A stretch of 64,000 bases of DNA from Suillus spraguei (lineage: Eukaryota; Basidiomycota; Agaricomycetes; Boletales; Suillaceae), in contig JABCPU010000232.1 of assembly GCA_016800925.1 (NCBI GenBank), positions 1-64,000 of the forward strand, given 5' to 3'. Positions 1 to 14,208 of this stretch are shown here, in pieces; the stretch's first letter is position 1; each line of letters begins with the position of its first letter. A program made the position numbers and the translations under genes. Below the pieces are notes generated by a model. That model was not told the DNA's origin and searched no databases. It worked only from the letters and a program-made list of their open reading frames with translations.

Positions 1-471
1 CAGTCCTCACATTTGCTATCAAAGAAGTAGGCGTTGAACACGGCGAGTTTCTTACTGCTCTCTTGATAAGGCTCGATCTTCCCTCTAACGGGTACACCTT
101 CAACAGTCATTCTCGTTGGTCACACTAACTGTGGAGGTGCCATGGCTTGCATAGAAGCAGCCAAAAGCACTGCTGCTAAGCCGGATGCGTCCTCCCCACT
201 CACGCGTTGGCTAGGTCCCCTCACCGCACTCGTCCGATCTCTAGACCTTTCCGCGTGCTCTGCGAGCGAGGCGCTGAACAAGGTTGTTGAAGCCAATATC
301 ATCAAGCAAGTCGACAACATCTGCAAGTCGGAGCCTATTACCACTGCGTGGGCAGACCCGGATGCGAAGAAAGTCACTGTGCACGGATGGATGTACGACC
401 TTGCTGAGGGACGCATAAAAGAGATCATCGTTCGGGACGCTCAAGCGTCACGAGAATTTGTTCGTCTTTGA
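1..471 (+). CDS. Beta-class carbonic anhydrase, 3' part only
   Basis: This is the C-terminal part of a beta-carbonic anhydrase, the zinc enzyme that interconverts CO2 and bicarbonate. Exon 1-42 encodes the stretch ending IKEVGVEH. Exon 107-471 begins with ILVGHTNCGG, which holds the conserved His and Cys zinc ligands (H-x2-C) of the family, and runs to a stop at 469-471. The motif VHGWMYDLAEG near the end is the usual beta-CA C-terminal strand. The N-terminal Cys and the Asp/Arg dyad lie outside the window. The intron between the two exons (43-106, 64 bp) starts with GC rather than GT, ends CAG and holds a CTAAC branch site, so it is a GC-AG intron. Family assignment is firm; the subclass is not. 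Confidence 0.88.
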
Positions 472-1349
472 TACCAGCACAATCCCCAAGACTGTACGCC
501 AAATTCATGAATTTTTTGAAAAATTAGCTCTACACGTTTCTGGGATTGTACATGTGTCTTCTAGATCCTTCCACACTCTGGCCTGGTGATTTCTGAATCG
601 CTCCATCGAAGCTCAGCGCTCAATAATTGCGATGCCATCTAAAATTGTTGCGATAGGGATGCTTTAATTAGAGTGCAGCACTACGATAACGATTGATTCG
701 ACTTAGACTGCGAGCTCAGCGCTGTAGCAATATTAATGATGCACGATGGATGGGTCCAGCGGACCAGACTCGAGTATTACATTTGCGATTCCCACGAGGT
801 AGTACTTACGGGCAATTGAATCTGCTTATGTTGAATGATTTTTCCCATCGAGCATCTCAAAATTTATAAGTTACAGGATGTCGGACTAGGTTGGACAGAC
901 TCGTGATCACGCTGACCTGGCAACATGTAGCTTTCCTCCAGCACACACCGTGACATGAAGGCGACCAACATCATGGCGCAGCGACGAGCCATATTTCGTT
1001 TGCAGAGAGAACGACTTGTTTCTAGGTCGGCATAACACTGGCGAGCTGCGATCTGCACGCACTGGCAGTGGCACATGTGGAAGTTTTAGTGAGAGAGCGG
1101 GTGAGGTAGTTATATTATCTTATGTACCATTGCATGACAATATATGCAGAGCGCGGCATGTCCTTCATTTCCGTCGCTCAAAGCATAAAGCCATATGTAA
1201 AGGCCCCATGGAATTCCTCGCCGAGCTATTCGGCTCGAACCAAGCACAAAAGCGTAGGTTCGGTCATAAAATTAACCTGTGATCTTTGCCCGTTCTTCCA
1301 TCTGTTTATCCTAGTATTCTCCTTCAGAAATTGACGCGTGCAAGCCACT
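472..1349. other. Intergenic, no gene seen
   Basis: The segment lies between the carbonic anhydrase stop and the GH3 signal-peptide start. Short open frames here lack codon structure or family motifs. It should hold the carbonic anhydrase 3' UTR and the promoter of the downstream glucosidase. I see no repeat or RNA gene. Confidence 0.6.
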
Positions 1350-4300
1350 ATGCTGTCTAAGCTACTGTTGCTGTTATGTATAATTCCATTTATTCTAAGT
1401 GCACCGGTGACAACCTCATCCAATTCTTCAATTCCGGCTACAAGCTCTGCAACATCTTCTGCTTCCGCCAGCACCTCAGGCGCGTCTACAATCGGTGTTA
1501 TCACCATTCCGCTCTCTAGCTATTCATTCACTCCATATCCCACACCTACTCTCAACCCTCGTCCTCCAGTTTTCCCTGCAACTGATCCCTTGAACCCTCC
1601 CTATGTCAGTAGTGATCCACAAGCTGTGCCCGATTTTGCGCCTGCGTGGGCTGCTGCCTACCAAAAAGCCAAAGATTTTGTGAGTGCATCTATTTTAATA
1701 ATCAACTCTTTTGATTATCTGTCTGGTTTCATCACTCGAAACTCTGTCGACACGTGCTGAATATCATTGATAACCAGATATCCGATTATACCATCGAGGA
1801 AAAGGTCAACATCACTACGGGAGTCGGTTGGGCAAACGGGCTGTGCGTTGGCAATATTCCACCCAATAAAAACTTCCCTGGTTTATGTCTCGATGTACGT
1901 AGGTGGATTTATGAAGCATTCGGCTCACGATTCGCTAGGACTCGCCGCTCGCCGTCCGTTTCGCCGACTACACAACTGCGTTTCCAGCTGGCATTCAGGT
2001 AGCATCCACGTAGGTCACATCTCAAAGTTCACCGACTTAGCTTGTCTGATATCTATAACAGCTGGAATCGCGCTCTGATGCGTGCTCGTGGCCTGGCTTT
2101 GGGTCAAGAGTTCAAGGGCAAGGGCGTTAACATCGCCCTTGGTCCCATGATGAACATAGGTCGCATCAGTCAAGGCGGCCGTAACTGGGAGGGTTTTGGT
2201 GCAGACCCTTTCCTGACCGGCGAATCTGCATACGAGACAATCTTAGGCCTGCAGAATGGTGGAGTACAAGCCACTGCTAAGCACTTTATCAACAAGTCCG
2301 TCTTTTGTTGCACATGTTTGCACTCGGACTCATCTGTCCTTCTAGCGAGCAAGAGCACTTCCGCACCTCAGAATCTTCAAATGTTGATGACCGGACTCAA
2401 CATGAGATCTACGCACATCCGTTCTTGCGTAGCGTTATGGCTGGTGTTTCGTCCGTTATGTGTAGTTACAGTGAGCCTCAAATATACTCTATACTATTTA
2501 CATCATCCAAGGTCTGAATCGCAGACCTCATCAACGACACCTATGCTTGCAACAACGACAAGATGCTAAATGATATCTTGAAGCGAGAGTACGGTTTTCA
2601 AGGCTTCGTTCAATCCGACTGGCAGGCGACGATGTCGACCCTCTCTGCTGTTGCAGGGCTTGACATGACTATGCCCGGTGATATCACCTTTGACTCTGAC
2701 AATTCTTACTTTGGCGGAAACCTTACGGATTATGTGAATGACGGCTACATCAGCATAGCTCGCCTGGATGACATGGCGACACGTATCATCGCTGCCTGGT
2801 ACTTCCTTCACCAGGATGAGGACTATCCTCCAACGACCATCAACGCGTTCAATGCAAAGGACGAAGAGACAAACAAGCATGTGAACGTGCAGGCTGACCA
2901 TTATAAGCTTGTGAGGAAGATTGGCGCAGCTGGAACAGTCCTTTTGAAGAATGAAAACGGCGCGCTGCCATTGAACAAGCCGAGGAACCTAGTATTGATC
3001 GGAAGCGATGCGGGTCCAGGCAAATCTGGCCCAAATGAGTTTCCAGGTCAAGGTGGAAGTGATGGGATTCTGGCCATGGGCTGGGGATCTGGGTATGTGC
3101 CCTCTCAGATATAGTTGTATTCTTAAAAACTGATTGACGACGCATAGGACCGGTAACTTCCCTTACCTTATTTCGCCTCTGGAGGGTATCCAGGAGCGTG
3201 CCCGCCAGGACGGCAGCAGCGTGTTCTGGGACTTTGATGACTGGAACACCGCTCTGGCTGGTAATATGGCATATGGCCAGGCCGTCGCTTTGGTTTTCAC
3301 CAACTCCGATTCTGGAGAGGGTTATGTTACAGTTGATGGCAATGAGGGAGATCGGTACGTTCCTCGTGTATCTTTAAGTGATGGCTGTGTTCATTCTCAG
3401 CCAGCAACAACCTCACTGCTTGGCACAATGGCGATGACCTCATCCTTGCTGTCGCTGCGCAGAACAACAATACCATAGTCGTCGTGAATAGCGTGGGCCC
3501 GCTCATTATAGAACCCTGGATCGGGCACCCTAATATCACCGCTGTTGTCTGGGCCGGCATCCAAGGCCAAGAGGCTGGGAATGCTATTTCTGATGTACTT
3601 TATGGCGCGCACAACCCCTCTGGGAGACTTCCGTATACTATTGCTAAAGACATCGCTGATTACCCCGCACAACTCGTCACTGATGGTTCAGGAAGCGAGA
3701 TTGTTACCATTGATTACACGGAGGGGTATGTCAACTGAACCAAGGTCGCCTTGCATTGATATTTATTCCACTTCGCAGGTTGTTCATCGATTATCGCCAC
3801 TTTGATCAGGTAAGTTTCTCGACTTTACTGGGTGTTTTCACGTCTTGAACGAGGGTAAACGTAGGGAAACATCACACCGCGCTTCGAGTTTGGCTTCGGC
3901 CTGAGTTACACCACGTTCACGTATTCTGAGCTTTCTGTAACTCCGATTCAATCATCAGACACTGATCAGGAGGATTTGACCATTGCTTGGGAGAACGGGA
4001 AGGCTACGCCCATCGCTGAAGGGTCTTCTACTGCATTTTGGTGAGGTTTATTGAGACCAGTGAAGGCTTTGCAAGCTGATATCGCTACGAATCAGGCTCC
4101 ATGAGCCTGCATTCCAGGTAACTTTTAAGGTCACGAACACTGGACCTGTATCTGGGACTGAGGTTTGTGATACCCATTAACCTTATTATCTTGATACCTG
4201 CGCTCAAGTCACTTGAATAGATTCCTCAGCTTTACATTCATTTCCCGTCTTCCGCTGGCGAGCCTCCCTCAGTCCTGAGGGGCTTTACAAACGTCGAAAT

Positions 4301-4463
4301 CTCGCCGTACAACACAGCACAAGTCTCGATCACACTCTCACGCTATCAACTTTCTATCTGGGATGTCATCGCTCAAGGGTGGTGCAAACCCAACGGTCAG
4401 ATCATGTTCTCTATCGGTGCAAGTAGTAGGGATTTCAGGCTGCGGGGCGGCATTCCTACGTGA
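1350..4463 (+). CDS. Secreted GH3 beta-glucosidase
   Basis: A glycoside hydrolase family 3 beta-glucosidase, expected to cleave cellobiose and other beta-glucosides outside the cell. The start at 1350 is chosen because it opens a clear signal peptide (MLSKLLLLLCIIPFILSAP) followed by a Ser/Thr-rich linker. Spliced exons give the family landmarks in order: YTIEEKVNITTG, GLCVGNIPP, the (V)RFADYTTAFPAGIQ stretch, RNWEGFGADPFLTGES, KHFI-N, and SDW at about 2614-2622, whose Asp (codon 2617-2619) is the expected catalytic nucleophile. These are followed by AGLDMTMPGD, GSGT-NFPYLISPLEG, NPSGRLPYTI and FEFGFGLSYTTF, which opens the C-terminal fibronectin-III-like domain. About nine short introns interrupt it (for example about 1680-1778, with donor GTGAGT). 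The last exon ends GGIPT-stop at 4461-4463. No lesion was seen, so it looks intact. Confidence 0.92.
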
Positions 4464-4812
4464 TGCAATGACTACTTACGACGCTCAAAAATCGATGCAT
4501 AACGCCCATTGTGCAAATCAACATCCTCATCTCATCTCAATTTCATATATGCGCTACACTACGTAAGTATGTAAGACAGGGCACGTTGAGGCCCGTATGG
4601 CTTGCCCTGTCCTGACTCCACAGTGCACTACAAGAAGCCAAGTCTTTAATTATAGAGCAATGACCCCGGAAGGAGTCAGCCTTTTTGTCAACCTCGACAA
4701 AGAGCGTTGAGACTCTTCCATAATTAACATCCAACCCACAAGGACATTGAAGGTCCCGTCTCCTCTTAACTAGCGAGGGCACGTTGAGGCCGTCATGCAG
4801 CGATCGATACGT
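4464..4812. other. Convergent 3' intergenic spacer
   Basis: The space lies between the convergent 3' ends of the GH3 gene (+) and SAH1 (-). No gene or RNA is supported. A short phrase, gcacgttgaggc, occurs at about 4578 and again at about 4779. It may be a remnant small repeat. Confidence 0.5.
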
Positions 4813-6693
<1,881 letters not shown>

Positions 6694-6916
6694 GTTGAAG
6701 TATTTCTGAGGAAGTGATATGACTGATGATGGAAGAAGGAAGATGAGTGAAACCAGATGAGAAAGCGACTTTTTATCTCGAAAACCCGTCACGTGCGCTG
6801 ATCAAGAATTTTCCATATCAGGTGTGTGGGACTCCATCGTTCCAGTCTTGACAGAGTCCCACTCTATCCGACGCGTCCTCCAAATCTTCTCTCACAGTTT
6901 CTTGTCTTTGATGCAC
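6694..6916. promoter_or_regulatory. Shared divergent promoter region, SAH1 / Som1-like gene
   Basis: The segment lies between the divergently transcribed SAH1 and the small Som1-like gene. At about 220 bp it must hold both promoters and both 5' UTRs. No specific binding site could be assigned by eye. Confidence 0.4.
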
Positions 6917-7403
6917 ATGGCCTTCCGTGAACAATCCGATAAGGTGGCAGAGACTCGGAGAAAGAAGTGTCAACTATTAGAAATAGGTAAGATAAATGCC
7001 CTACAGAGTCGCTCTTGAATAACTAACGACTTGTGTCTTCAAGTGCAATATACATGTGAACAAGAAGAGCTTTCTAGCGGAGAAGTTCGTCCTCGATGCT
7101 TCCCTATCCCTCGCATCTTTAGAATGTTCGTGTGAACACTGCGCTTCAGGAAATTGACATGGTATTGACGTGGCTGTATTTTCAGATGCCCTGACCGTCC
7201 AGCCGTGGAAATCACAAAACTCATCAAGATCGACCTCAAGACAGGGGAGATTGAAATGCCGAACGAGTCTAGGTTTGTTATCTGACGATTTATCGTGACC
7301 ATATATTCAATTCATCCGACACAGTGACCTTCTTCCAAAGGGCAAGCACTGGCGAGACATACGTCGATACGACCTGGAAGTAGAAGCTGGATCAAGTGAC
7401 TGA
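6917..7403 (+). CDS. Small Cys-containing protein, Som1-like (mitochondrial protease accessory) candidate
   Basis: A four-exon small gene of about 107 residues. Exon 1 begins at ATG 6917 (an in-frame ATG at 6911 is an alternative) and ends LLEI. The intron 6987-7043 (57 bp, CTAAC branch) joins to VQYTCEQEELSSGEVRPRC. Two further short introns lead to CPDRPAVEITKLIKIDLKTG and then DLLPKGKHWRDIRRYDLEVE, with TGA at 7401-7403. The pattern C-x2-LLE-x-VQY-x-C with later -RCFPI-x2-I-R- resembles the Som1 family of small proteins that assist the mitochondrial inner-membrane peptidase. That assignment is by motif resemblance only. Codon phase is kept across all three introns, so it is a real gene even if the family call is wrong. 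Confidence 0.5.
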
Positions 7404-8728
7404 TATTTCAGGCCTTAAAGACCACGCCAACCTAATCCACGGGATTTCATACGAGGCTCCCACCCTCAAGGCTCAACGCCTTGTAGGTCATTTTTAACAT
7501 ATGCATATGTCGCTGAGTGCTTAGTCCTTCGGGACTGTGATTCTCCGAATGAGTTGACTTTTTGCATTCAGTACCATATGAATTCCAGCTGTGGCTGTAA
7601 TTGATTGACTGCCAGCAGCCTCTTTTTGATTCCATGGATACTTTAGGTCATCAGTATTTGCCATGTTTCAGCTTCTGGTGTGTATTATTATCCATCATCG
7701 TTTCTATTCATTCTTAGCCACCCTCTGACCAGCTGGTTATGATGGTTGGTGAGTATCTAAGCGCATAGGTCGCAGATTATGCATATAAGTTGCATGCAGA
7801 GATTGTGGCCTATGTGCTTACATCGACACTGCCTGTGGGAGCCTTGCGTGGCGTCGTTCTTGGCAGTGATACGCTAGATTTTTTTCCCTTCCAGTTCCAA
7901 CCAATTTATGTTTTCCTATTGAATCAATGTATTTTAGTTGTGTAAACTTCATTTGGATGACAAGCGTGTGCCATTGAATTGTTCTAAACAATATCCGGAG
8001 ATCGGTCCCGGTTCGGTGTTACTGCCAGTCTGATGCCGTAGCGTGGTGGCATGATCTACATGACACAGTTGAATCTGGTCGTATTGTTCCGGTCGTCCAA
8101 GAGACCTGGACCCCATGATTGTCTGGATGTTAAGTACATAAATTCAAGGTCACTTAGCGTCGGGTACCTCAGTTGTGTTGATTAGGCTCTCAGGTTTCAG
8201 GAATCAAATTACTTTGCCAGTTGGCAATTAATACCACTGTAATACATGTGCTACCGACTAAGTACTTCCACATATCTATAAATAGGTTATACCTCAAACT
8301 ATCGCATCCGCTAGTACGAATGGCGGGCAGTGTCAATTCATCGATGACCACATGCCGTGACACGGTGACCTCCAGAAGTTCGGCGTTTATAACTGGCCGC
8401 ATCAAAAAAAGGTTTGATAAAGCGCCTCGCCTAGCAATGGTAGAGGTCATGGATGTAATCAATGCCCCCCGTACAGCCCGTCGCAGGTGTCGTCCTTGAA
8501 GTCGTCAAGACTCTATGTCATGCTGTGAGTTTGTGGTTGTATCATCCATCACTTCGCAACTACTAACAATTCCGTCGCGACACTCATCCTGGAGTCTTTA
8601 ACCATCCCCTTGTCCTGAAGGCACTGTCCGTTGCTCGGCTTCCTGAATCCTGAGGCTCTAGTTCCTCCTCCAATCCTTGCCTTGCCAGCTAAAGGCCGCA
8701 TGATCAACACTGCCTAGCCTTTGTAAAC
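7404..8728. other. Intergenic, no supported gene
   Basis: About 1.3 kb between two plus-strand genes. A short stretch near 8466-8525 reads as PPVQPVAGVVLEVV-KTLCHA and ends at a GTGAGT donor, which could be an orphan first exon of a helical-domain protein. I could not connect it to a downstream exon, so it is only noted. No repeat or RNA seen. Confidence 0.4.
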
Positions 8729-10241
8729 ATGTTCCATACATTTAATCGGTTTGAAGATGTCCAGGGTGATCATCCCGTGGATATCAAGTGCGAGGCTATA
8801 GAAGACACGCCATTGAACCGGCGTTCCCCCTCAAATTCTGCCTGCACTTTCTCAAATACTCAACATCGTACTGTTTCGTCCTCGCCTATTGCCCTTCGGC
8901 GTTATTCCTCTTCTAGTGCTTCCTCGAGACGAACGCACATTCAATCCCCGAGCCTTCGACAGGCTCACTCAAAAAAGGATTTTCGTAAAGTGTCTGATCG
9001 CCGCGCGACCATGTCCCATCCTTTTTCTTCAAGGGGAACGCCTAGTCGAATGCTCTACTCTCAATCGGACGTCCCTGGCCGGAGGTCTGTGGACAGTGGG
9101 CAACGCGTCATGCAATCACCACCTTACGCATTTCCAAGCACCTTTGTACAAGTGAGTCCTCTTTCTCCAGCCTCACTGCCATTTTCACAGAACATACATC
9201 TCGTTTTAACAGTCTCATGGAAACATGGACATGGGCCCACAAGCGTCTGGCTCCAGCTTGGCGCTGACATCTAGTCTGTCTGGTGCTGTCGGAGACATGA
9301 ATCATTCCACACAATTATGGAATACTGCAACCAGACCTCACTCAAACACACCAACATCTTGGGTGCCTGATGTTCATAATATGCCCAATATTCCACCAAA
9401 CATGCAATCCCATATTCATTCTACCGCTCCCTTCAATACCACTCCCACCACGGATCTTAACACTGCACCACACCCTAACCATCCATCCGTCACAACAGGG
9501 TCCCCATCATTTGCGCACACCTACACAAGTCAAATGACATTCCAACAGGACCGTTCTCCTCAAAACTCTCCTATCGTTATGCTAGGCCGTCCAGGATCTC
9601 GGATGTCACTTGATCAGTCTTGCCGCCTTTCACCGGGTGCCATGGAAGAAGAAAACAAACACCTTCGAAAGAGGTTAAAAGACCTTGAGCTAGTCAACGA
9701 GAAGGGCCGTCAGCGTATCAGGGAGCTCGAAGCAGAATTAGCTGGCCGTAGCATCGCTGGCCCGTCCATGAGCACAGCTACCCCTGCAGCATCTGGTACA
9801 ATACCTGTTCCTCCGGCCGTGCAGGCATCTTGGAAAGCTCGGACAGATGCTCGCATACGACTTTTCTGTTCGTTGAATCGTGCTGGAAACGCATTATGCT
9901 CGTGGCACGATTCGCGTCGAGAGCGTCGAATATACCCACCCCGTATGGCTCCTGCTGGCTATTTAAACTGCGGCTGCACATGTGAAGAGGCACTTTTTGA
10001 AGAAAGTTTGTCTCGTCATGGTGTTGGCAGCTACCATCCTGGAGAGGCCGTCCGTATGGACCCTGCCCTTCGTAATCCACTCCTCAAAGTACTGCAGGAG
10101 CGATATGGTTACAGGGATGGTGACTTCGAAAGAGATCCGGCAACGGGAGATTGGGTGACCGGAGAGGGAAGCGCCAAGTGGGAGCAGAAACTGCTCCCAG
10201 GTGCTTCTAACTCTAGGAAAAGAGCCGACGATCGTCGGTGA
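8729..10241 (+). CDS. Uncharacterised Agaricomycete protein with a conserved C-terminal Cys-containing domain
   Basis: Two exons, 8729-9151 and 9213-10241, join in phase across a 61-bp GT-AG intron to give about 482 residues. The first 300 residues are low-complexity, rich in Ser, Pro, Thr and Asn, with many short His/Pro runs. A short predicted coiled coil follows (EEENKHLRKRLKDLELVNEK, near residue 310). The C-terminal 130 residues look globular: ALCSWHDSRRERR, NCGCTCEEALFEESLSRHG, RYGYRDGDFERDP. I believe this C-terminal block recurs in many mushroom genomes as a hypothetical protein, but I know no function. A coiled coil beside a disordered N-terminus is compatible with a regulatory or scaffold role; that is inference. 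Confidence 0.72.
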
Positions 10242-11376
10242 GCCTTGGGTCTTGTAAATATTTATATTATTAGTATCTTCTTGCATTACTGTATGACGAC
10301 TTTTCCTTCAGACTTCATACTGTATTCCATACCCTCGCATCCTACCCTCTAGTCTTGTCTATAATTACCGATTTGGCACGCTCATTTATTGACACTCATG
10401 CACCTAATTATGTTCTCATATATCGAATGGTGTACCTATAGATAACTTATAATTTCGTAGTCACATTGATTCGATGCTGTATTATAATTAACAGATGATG
10501 CATCAACCGTAGGCGCCGAATTCGTTAATATTAGTTGGTCTTCGAACCTTGGTCACACCATTGTAGTATTGGGACAGTCAAAACCAAGAGCAGTAGGATC
10601 AATACATCAAGAATCACCACTAGGTAGAGCAGTCTACAAAGAATTATCAAAAAATCGATGACTATCCATAGTGGCTTTAAACCGTGATAGTCAACATGGT
10701 GCATACTCATGCTTAATATGACTTATGTCCATCGATTTCATGATTGACAGCGAGCTTACTTTACTTTTTCATGGCCACAGCCCCGCTATGTTTCGTTTCT
10801 GTGCTCTAGTTACTGTTACTAGCAAGATTCGGTATTGAATTGGACACATTAATATTGTGGATAAGTTTCTCACGAACTTCAATAGATTTCAATATACATA
10901 CTTATTCTGGAAATCTCCGGTTGTACAGCGAGTTTCACCAACAATCAGCGCGCAATCCCACAGCCAGCTATTTGGTAGTTTCCGGTGCAAGTCGTGCAGT
11001 ACTGCATGCACTGCGCACACTATATCTTACCTTATGACACTTCAGGCTTCCCAGTCAGCCTACACCGCAGCACCAATGCTATTTCAAATGGGCTCTACGC
11101 ACAAGCATGTAATTTTAAATTATTTATAGTAATCCTGATCATCACTAGCGTCCTAATATCACTGGTGCTGGCAGGCTGTGCTCTATTTTCAAGACGCTCA
11201 AGTGACTCAGGATTACTTAGATGCAGATTTTTCAAATTCTAATGGCACGACAGCGCGTGCGGGCGGAGTGCTGACTAAGCCATCTAAGTACCCGCTTCTA
11301 GAATCTACAAGCTTGTCTCTCGCTTTTACTAGCCCAACGTTTTTGTTACTCACGCAAATTATATACCAGTATACCA
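10242..11376. other. Intergenic, AT-rich, no supported gene
   Basis: Roughly 1.1 kb between the uncharacterised gene and KAR5/Tht1. Several short overlapping open frames (about 10.84-11.3 kb) show no recognisable motif. An unrecognised 5' exon of the next gene could lie here. Confidence 0.45.
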
Positions 11377-13711
11377 ATGGCAAGGGCCTCCAAACTCATG
11401 ATATTTACATTCCTTGTCAGGTGCTGCATTGCCTGGTCGTGGTCGCGTCAATCTCCGAATCAATTGCACATCATTCAGTCTGCTAAGCACGATACTCAAG
11501 CCTTTTCATCTCAGATGCACGGTAGTTTTCGTGTCCCTTGTATTATCGTATATATAACGCCCTCTTTCCCAGCTGAGCTAACCCCTGAAGAGATCAACCT
11601 GATTTCCAAACATACTGGTGATCGCGACCTTTTGCATTCAATGTGGGGACAGGAATCTTACAACTTGCAGGTGCATTCGATGGATATATGCGTAAAAATG
11701 ACTGCTTTCAAGACGCTGCAAAGCACGCCCAAAGTCGTTGCGAGGTATCTCATATGAGCGAGGATGAACGCATACAAGGTTTTCTCGGTTTGATGTGTAA
11801 TCTAATACATTCCTTATACCTTGTAGTCGCTATCAGGCTCACTCTCTGTGAACTTGCTACTGCCCGCCACCATACACCACCTCTCGAGTGTTCTCCGTTT
11901 GTCAACAATGCTGGACCACACATTCCACATCTTGCAGTAGGTGATTGTGTCAAGTATGTTACTGTTAACAAGGTTTAGGCGATTACTCATTGATACCTAG
12001 TGCACTCTCTCGGAGTGCTCAATTTTGGTCTAGCTACTCTGGGTACCTGCGAGAAATCCGTGAGGCTGGGTTCCTTCTTGGCTATTCTGTTAATAGTTGT
12101 GATCAGCGCAGCTGTGCTTTGCATTTCGTCGATGGATGGAAATCGGTGCGTTTGGGCGGAGATAGTAGCTATTTTCCTTATGTTTCATCCCTCAGACACC
12201 GCAAAGGATATCTATAGAAACATAACATTGGAGAAACTTGCTCTGATTCGGTTTTTCCTCGAACAGCAAAAGGGATTCACAGCTGCGCATCAAAACTGGG
12301 AGCAATCGTCTACGGTTAGCGGAATTCTCTAATCAGCATAGCTGCGCAGTTGATTATTTCTCACAGGACCTACGCGATCTTATCAGTGTGTTGAAGTCGA
12401 CTAGCGATAATATACGCGACGTCGCAGATGTGACGTCGACTTCTATCATTCAAAATGCGCAATCAGTAGGTGGCCTTCTAATCTCTTAGGCACAGTTTAT
12501 TTAGGAAGCACTTGCAGCTGTTCACAAAGATGGAAACTACTTTATCAGTCATCAATCAACGCAGTTTTGACGATCGTATTCGTTTATTGGACAAGGTAAC
12601 CTCTCTACAGCTTATCAATGAAAGCTAACATTTCCAGGTTGATCGGAGGATTGATGACCTGACATTAAGCGTATTGTTCTCCTTCTCTGAGCTTTCCGAG
12701 CGTTCCTGAAGGAATGCACAGCACTCTAAATCCATGTCATCGCTACTATCACTCGTCGAATCGCGTTTAACCTCCGAAATTGAAGAAATCGCCTCGTTGG
12801 TGTTAGAGCAGAGCCTTCATTCTCGGGCAGTAGCGGTGCGGTTGTTTGAATATTTTGCCTGACATTCTCCTGATTGCATTCCCAGGATCAAGTTCAGCAA
12901 AAATGGTCCGCACTTGACGTGACTTTCTTTGCTATGCAAAATGTGATTGGGTTTCTTCTATTTTGGTCACAAGTTGACAATATCTATAATCTAGTCCTTC
13001 CACGACCTTCACGGTGTGATCACAGGGCTTACATTCTCTTTGGAGACCTCTCTTTCCCAAATGGTGCACGTGCAAGAGATCCAGCGAGAGGTCACAGAGT
13101 CTGTTTCACTTCTTGACAACAGGATTTCCCAGCTCACGGAAGTGACTCACCGTGAACTTAAAACGATCAATCAGACGGCCATTGCCCTTATCGATACATT
13201 TCAGCGCAAGTCAAGACACGAAACTTGGCTAATTAACCTGCATTGGCTTTTGCGTTTTGTCGAACCCAGTTTGTGTTGCTATTAACTGCACTCCTTTTTT
13301 TGACGTCTCTATGTTAGCATCATTCCTTGGCTTCAAACCTTTTCAAGCGGCAATCAGTCTCTTGGTTTTCCTCTGGCGTCTCCTGGAGGTGGTGCTGTCA
13401 CTTCTCATGGTAACCCAAGGCTTGAAACACTGGTGTTTTTGTGTTTCTGATGGAGGCTACCGCAGACTAGCGTCGCAGTTTCCAGTATCAAAAGTCAACT
13501 GTTGCCCAAGTTCCGTGGTTCAAAACAGGCGCAGCCTCAAGAAGGTTCATGGCTTCTCGACTCTCACCTGGAGGAGAACGTGTCACCTATATCGAATGTC
13601 AGGCATCTGCAGCGGAATGACTGTTTGGACCCGCGCATCATTCGGCGACTTACTGGACCTCGCGTATCTCGCATACCAGATAGGATCTGTCGTCGAGCCA
13701 CCCCTTATTGA
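11377..13711 (+). CDS. KAR5/Tht1-type nuclear membrane fusion protein
   Basis: A multi-exon gene resembling the KAR5/Tht1 family, ER/nuclear-envelope membrane proteins needed to fuse nuclei at karyogamy. The start at 11377 gives a signal-peptide-like N-terminus (KLMIFTFLVRCCIAWSW). Spliced exons then show the Cys-containing luminal domain: NDCFQDAAKHAQSRCE, DERIQ, RLTLCELATARHHTPPLEC, SRSAQFWSSYSGYLREI, CFAFRRW, DTAKDIYRNITLEKLALIRF. These are followed by long helical segments (SVINQRSFDDRIRLLDKVD, LTEVTHRELKTINQT) and a hydrophobic region (LASFLGFKPFQAAISLLVFL) before a basic tail ending RRATPY-stop at 13711. There are at least ten introns, and I could not fix each junction around 11640-11700. 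The family call rests on the CELATA-HHTPPLEC and SYSGYLREI blocks, which I recall from Agaricomycete Kar5 proteins. Confidence 0.7.
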
Positions 13712-14208
13712 ACATTGTTGCAATTCTCTCCTACCCCCTTCTGTGTCTGTGTACTCTGCGTTAATTCAGAAAGCACAATGGTGTTCCGTGCATTCCCAAG
13801 GGTCAAAATGTATGTTGGAGGAGACCCTTCTAAGAGTATGAACTTTCGTAGTAGTTAATGGGTCGCCCAATCTAAGCTAGTCTTATTTCGCTTGGCATTA
13901 GTCTCAACGAGTCATATGTAGTAGCGCGATTCGCCATTAATATTTTCAGATAAGTGTATGGAAAATAAATATAATTATTTATCGTGCCCCTCTGCGCCAA
14001 TATTTGTCATTGATATCCGAAATGTTAACCGGGTCCGCCAATTTCCAGTCCCCTGCATCCTGCATCCAGCGTCTAACTTTACTAAAGTCCTTCCGTTCTT
14101 TGTCGTATGTTGTGAGCTGTCATGCTTGTACACGACATCCGTAGGGAGTCCAATATCTTTCCACTACCTAAGCGCCGTGCTGGCCACATAAGCCCACATG
14201 ACAAGACA
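13712..14208. other. Intergenic, no supported gene
   Basis: About 500 bp between the KAR5/Tht1 stop and the first probable exon of the RBR ligase. An in-frame ATG at 14122 could be the true start of the next gene. No repeat or RNA gene seen. Confidence 0.4.
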
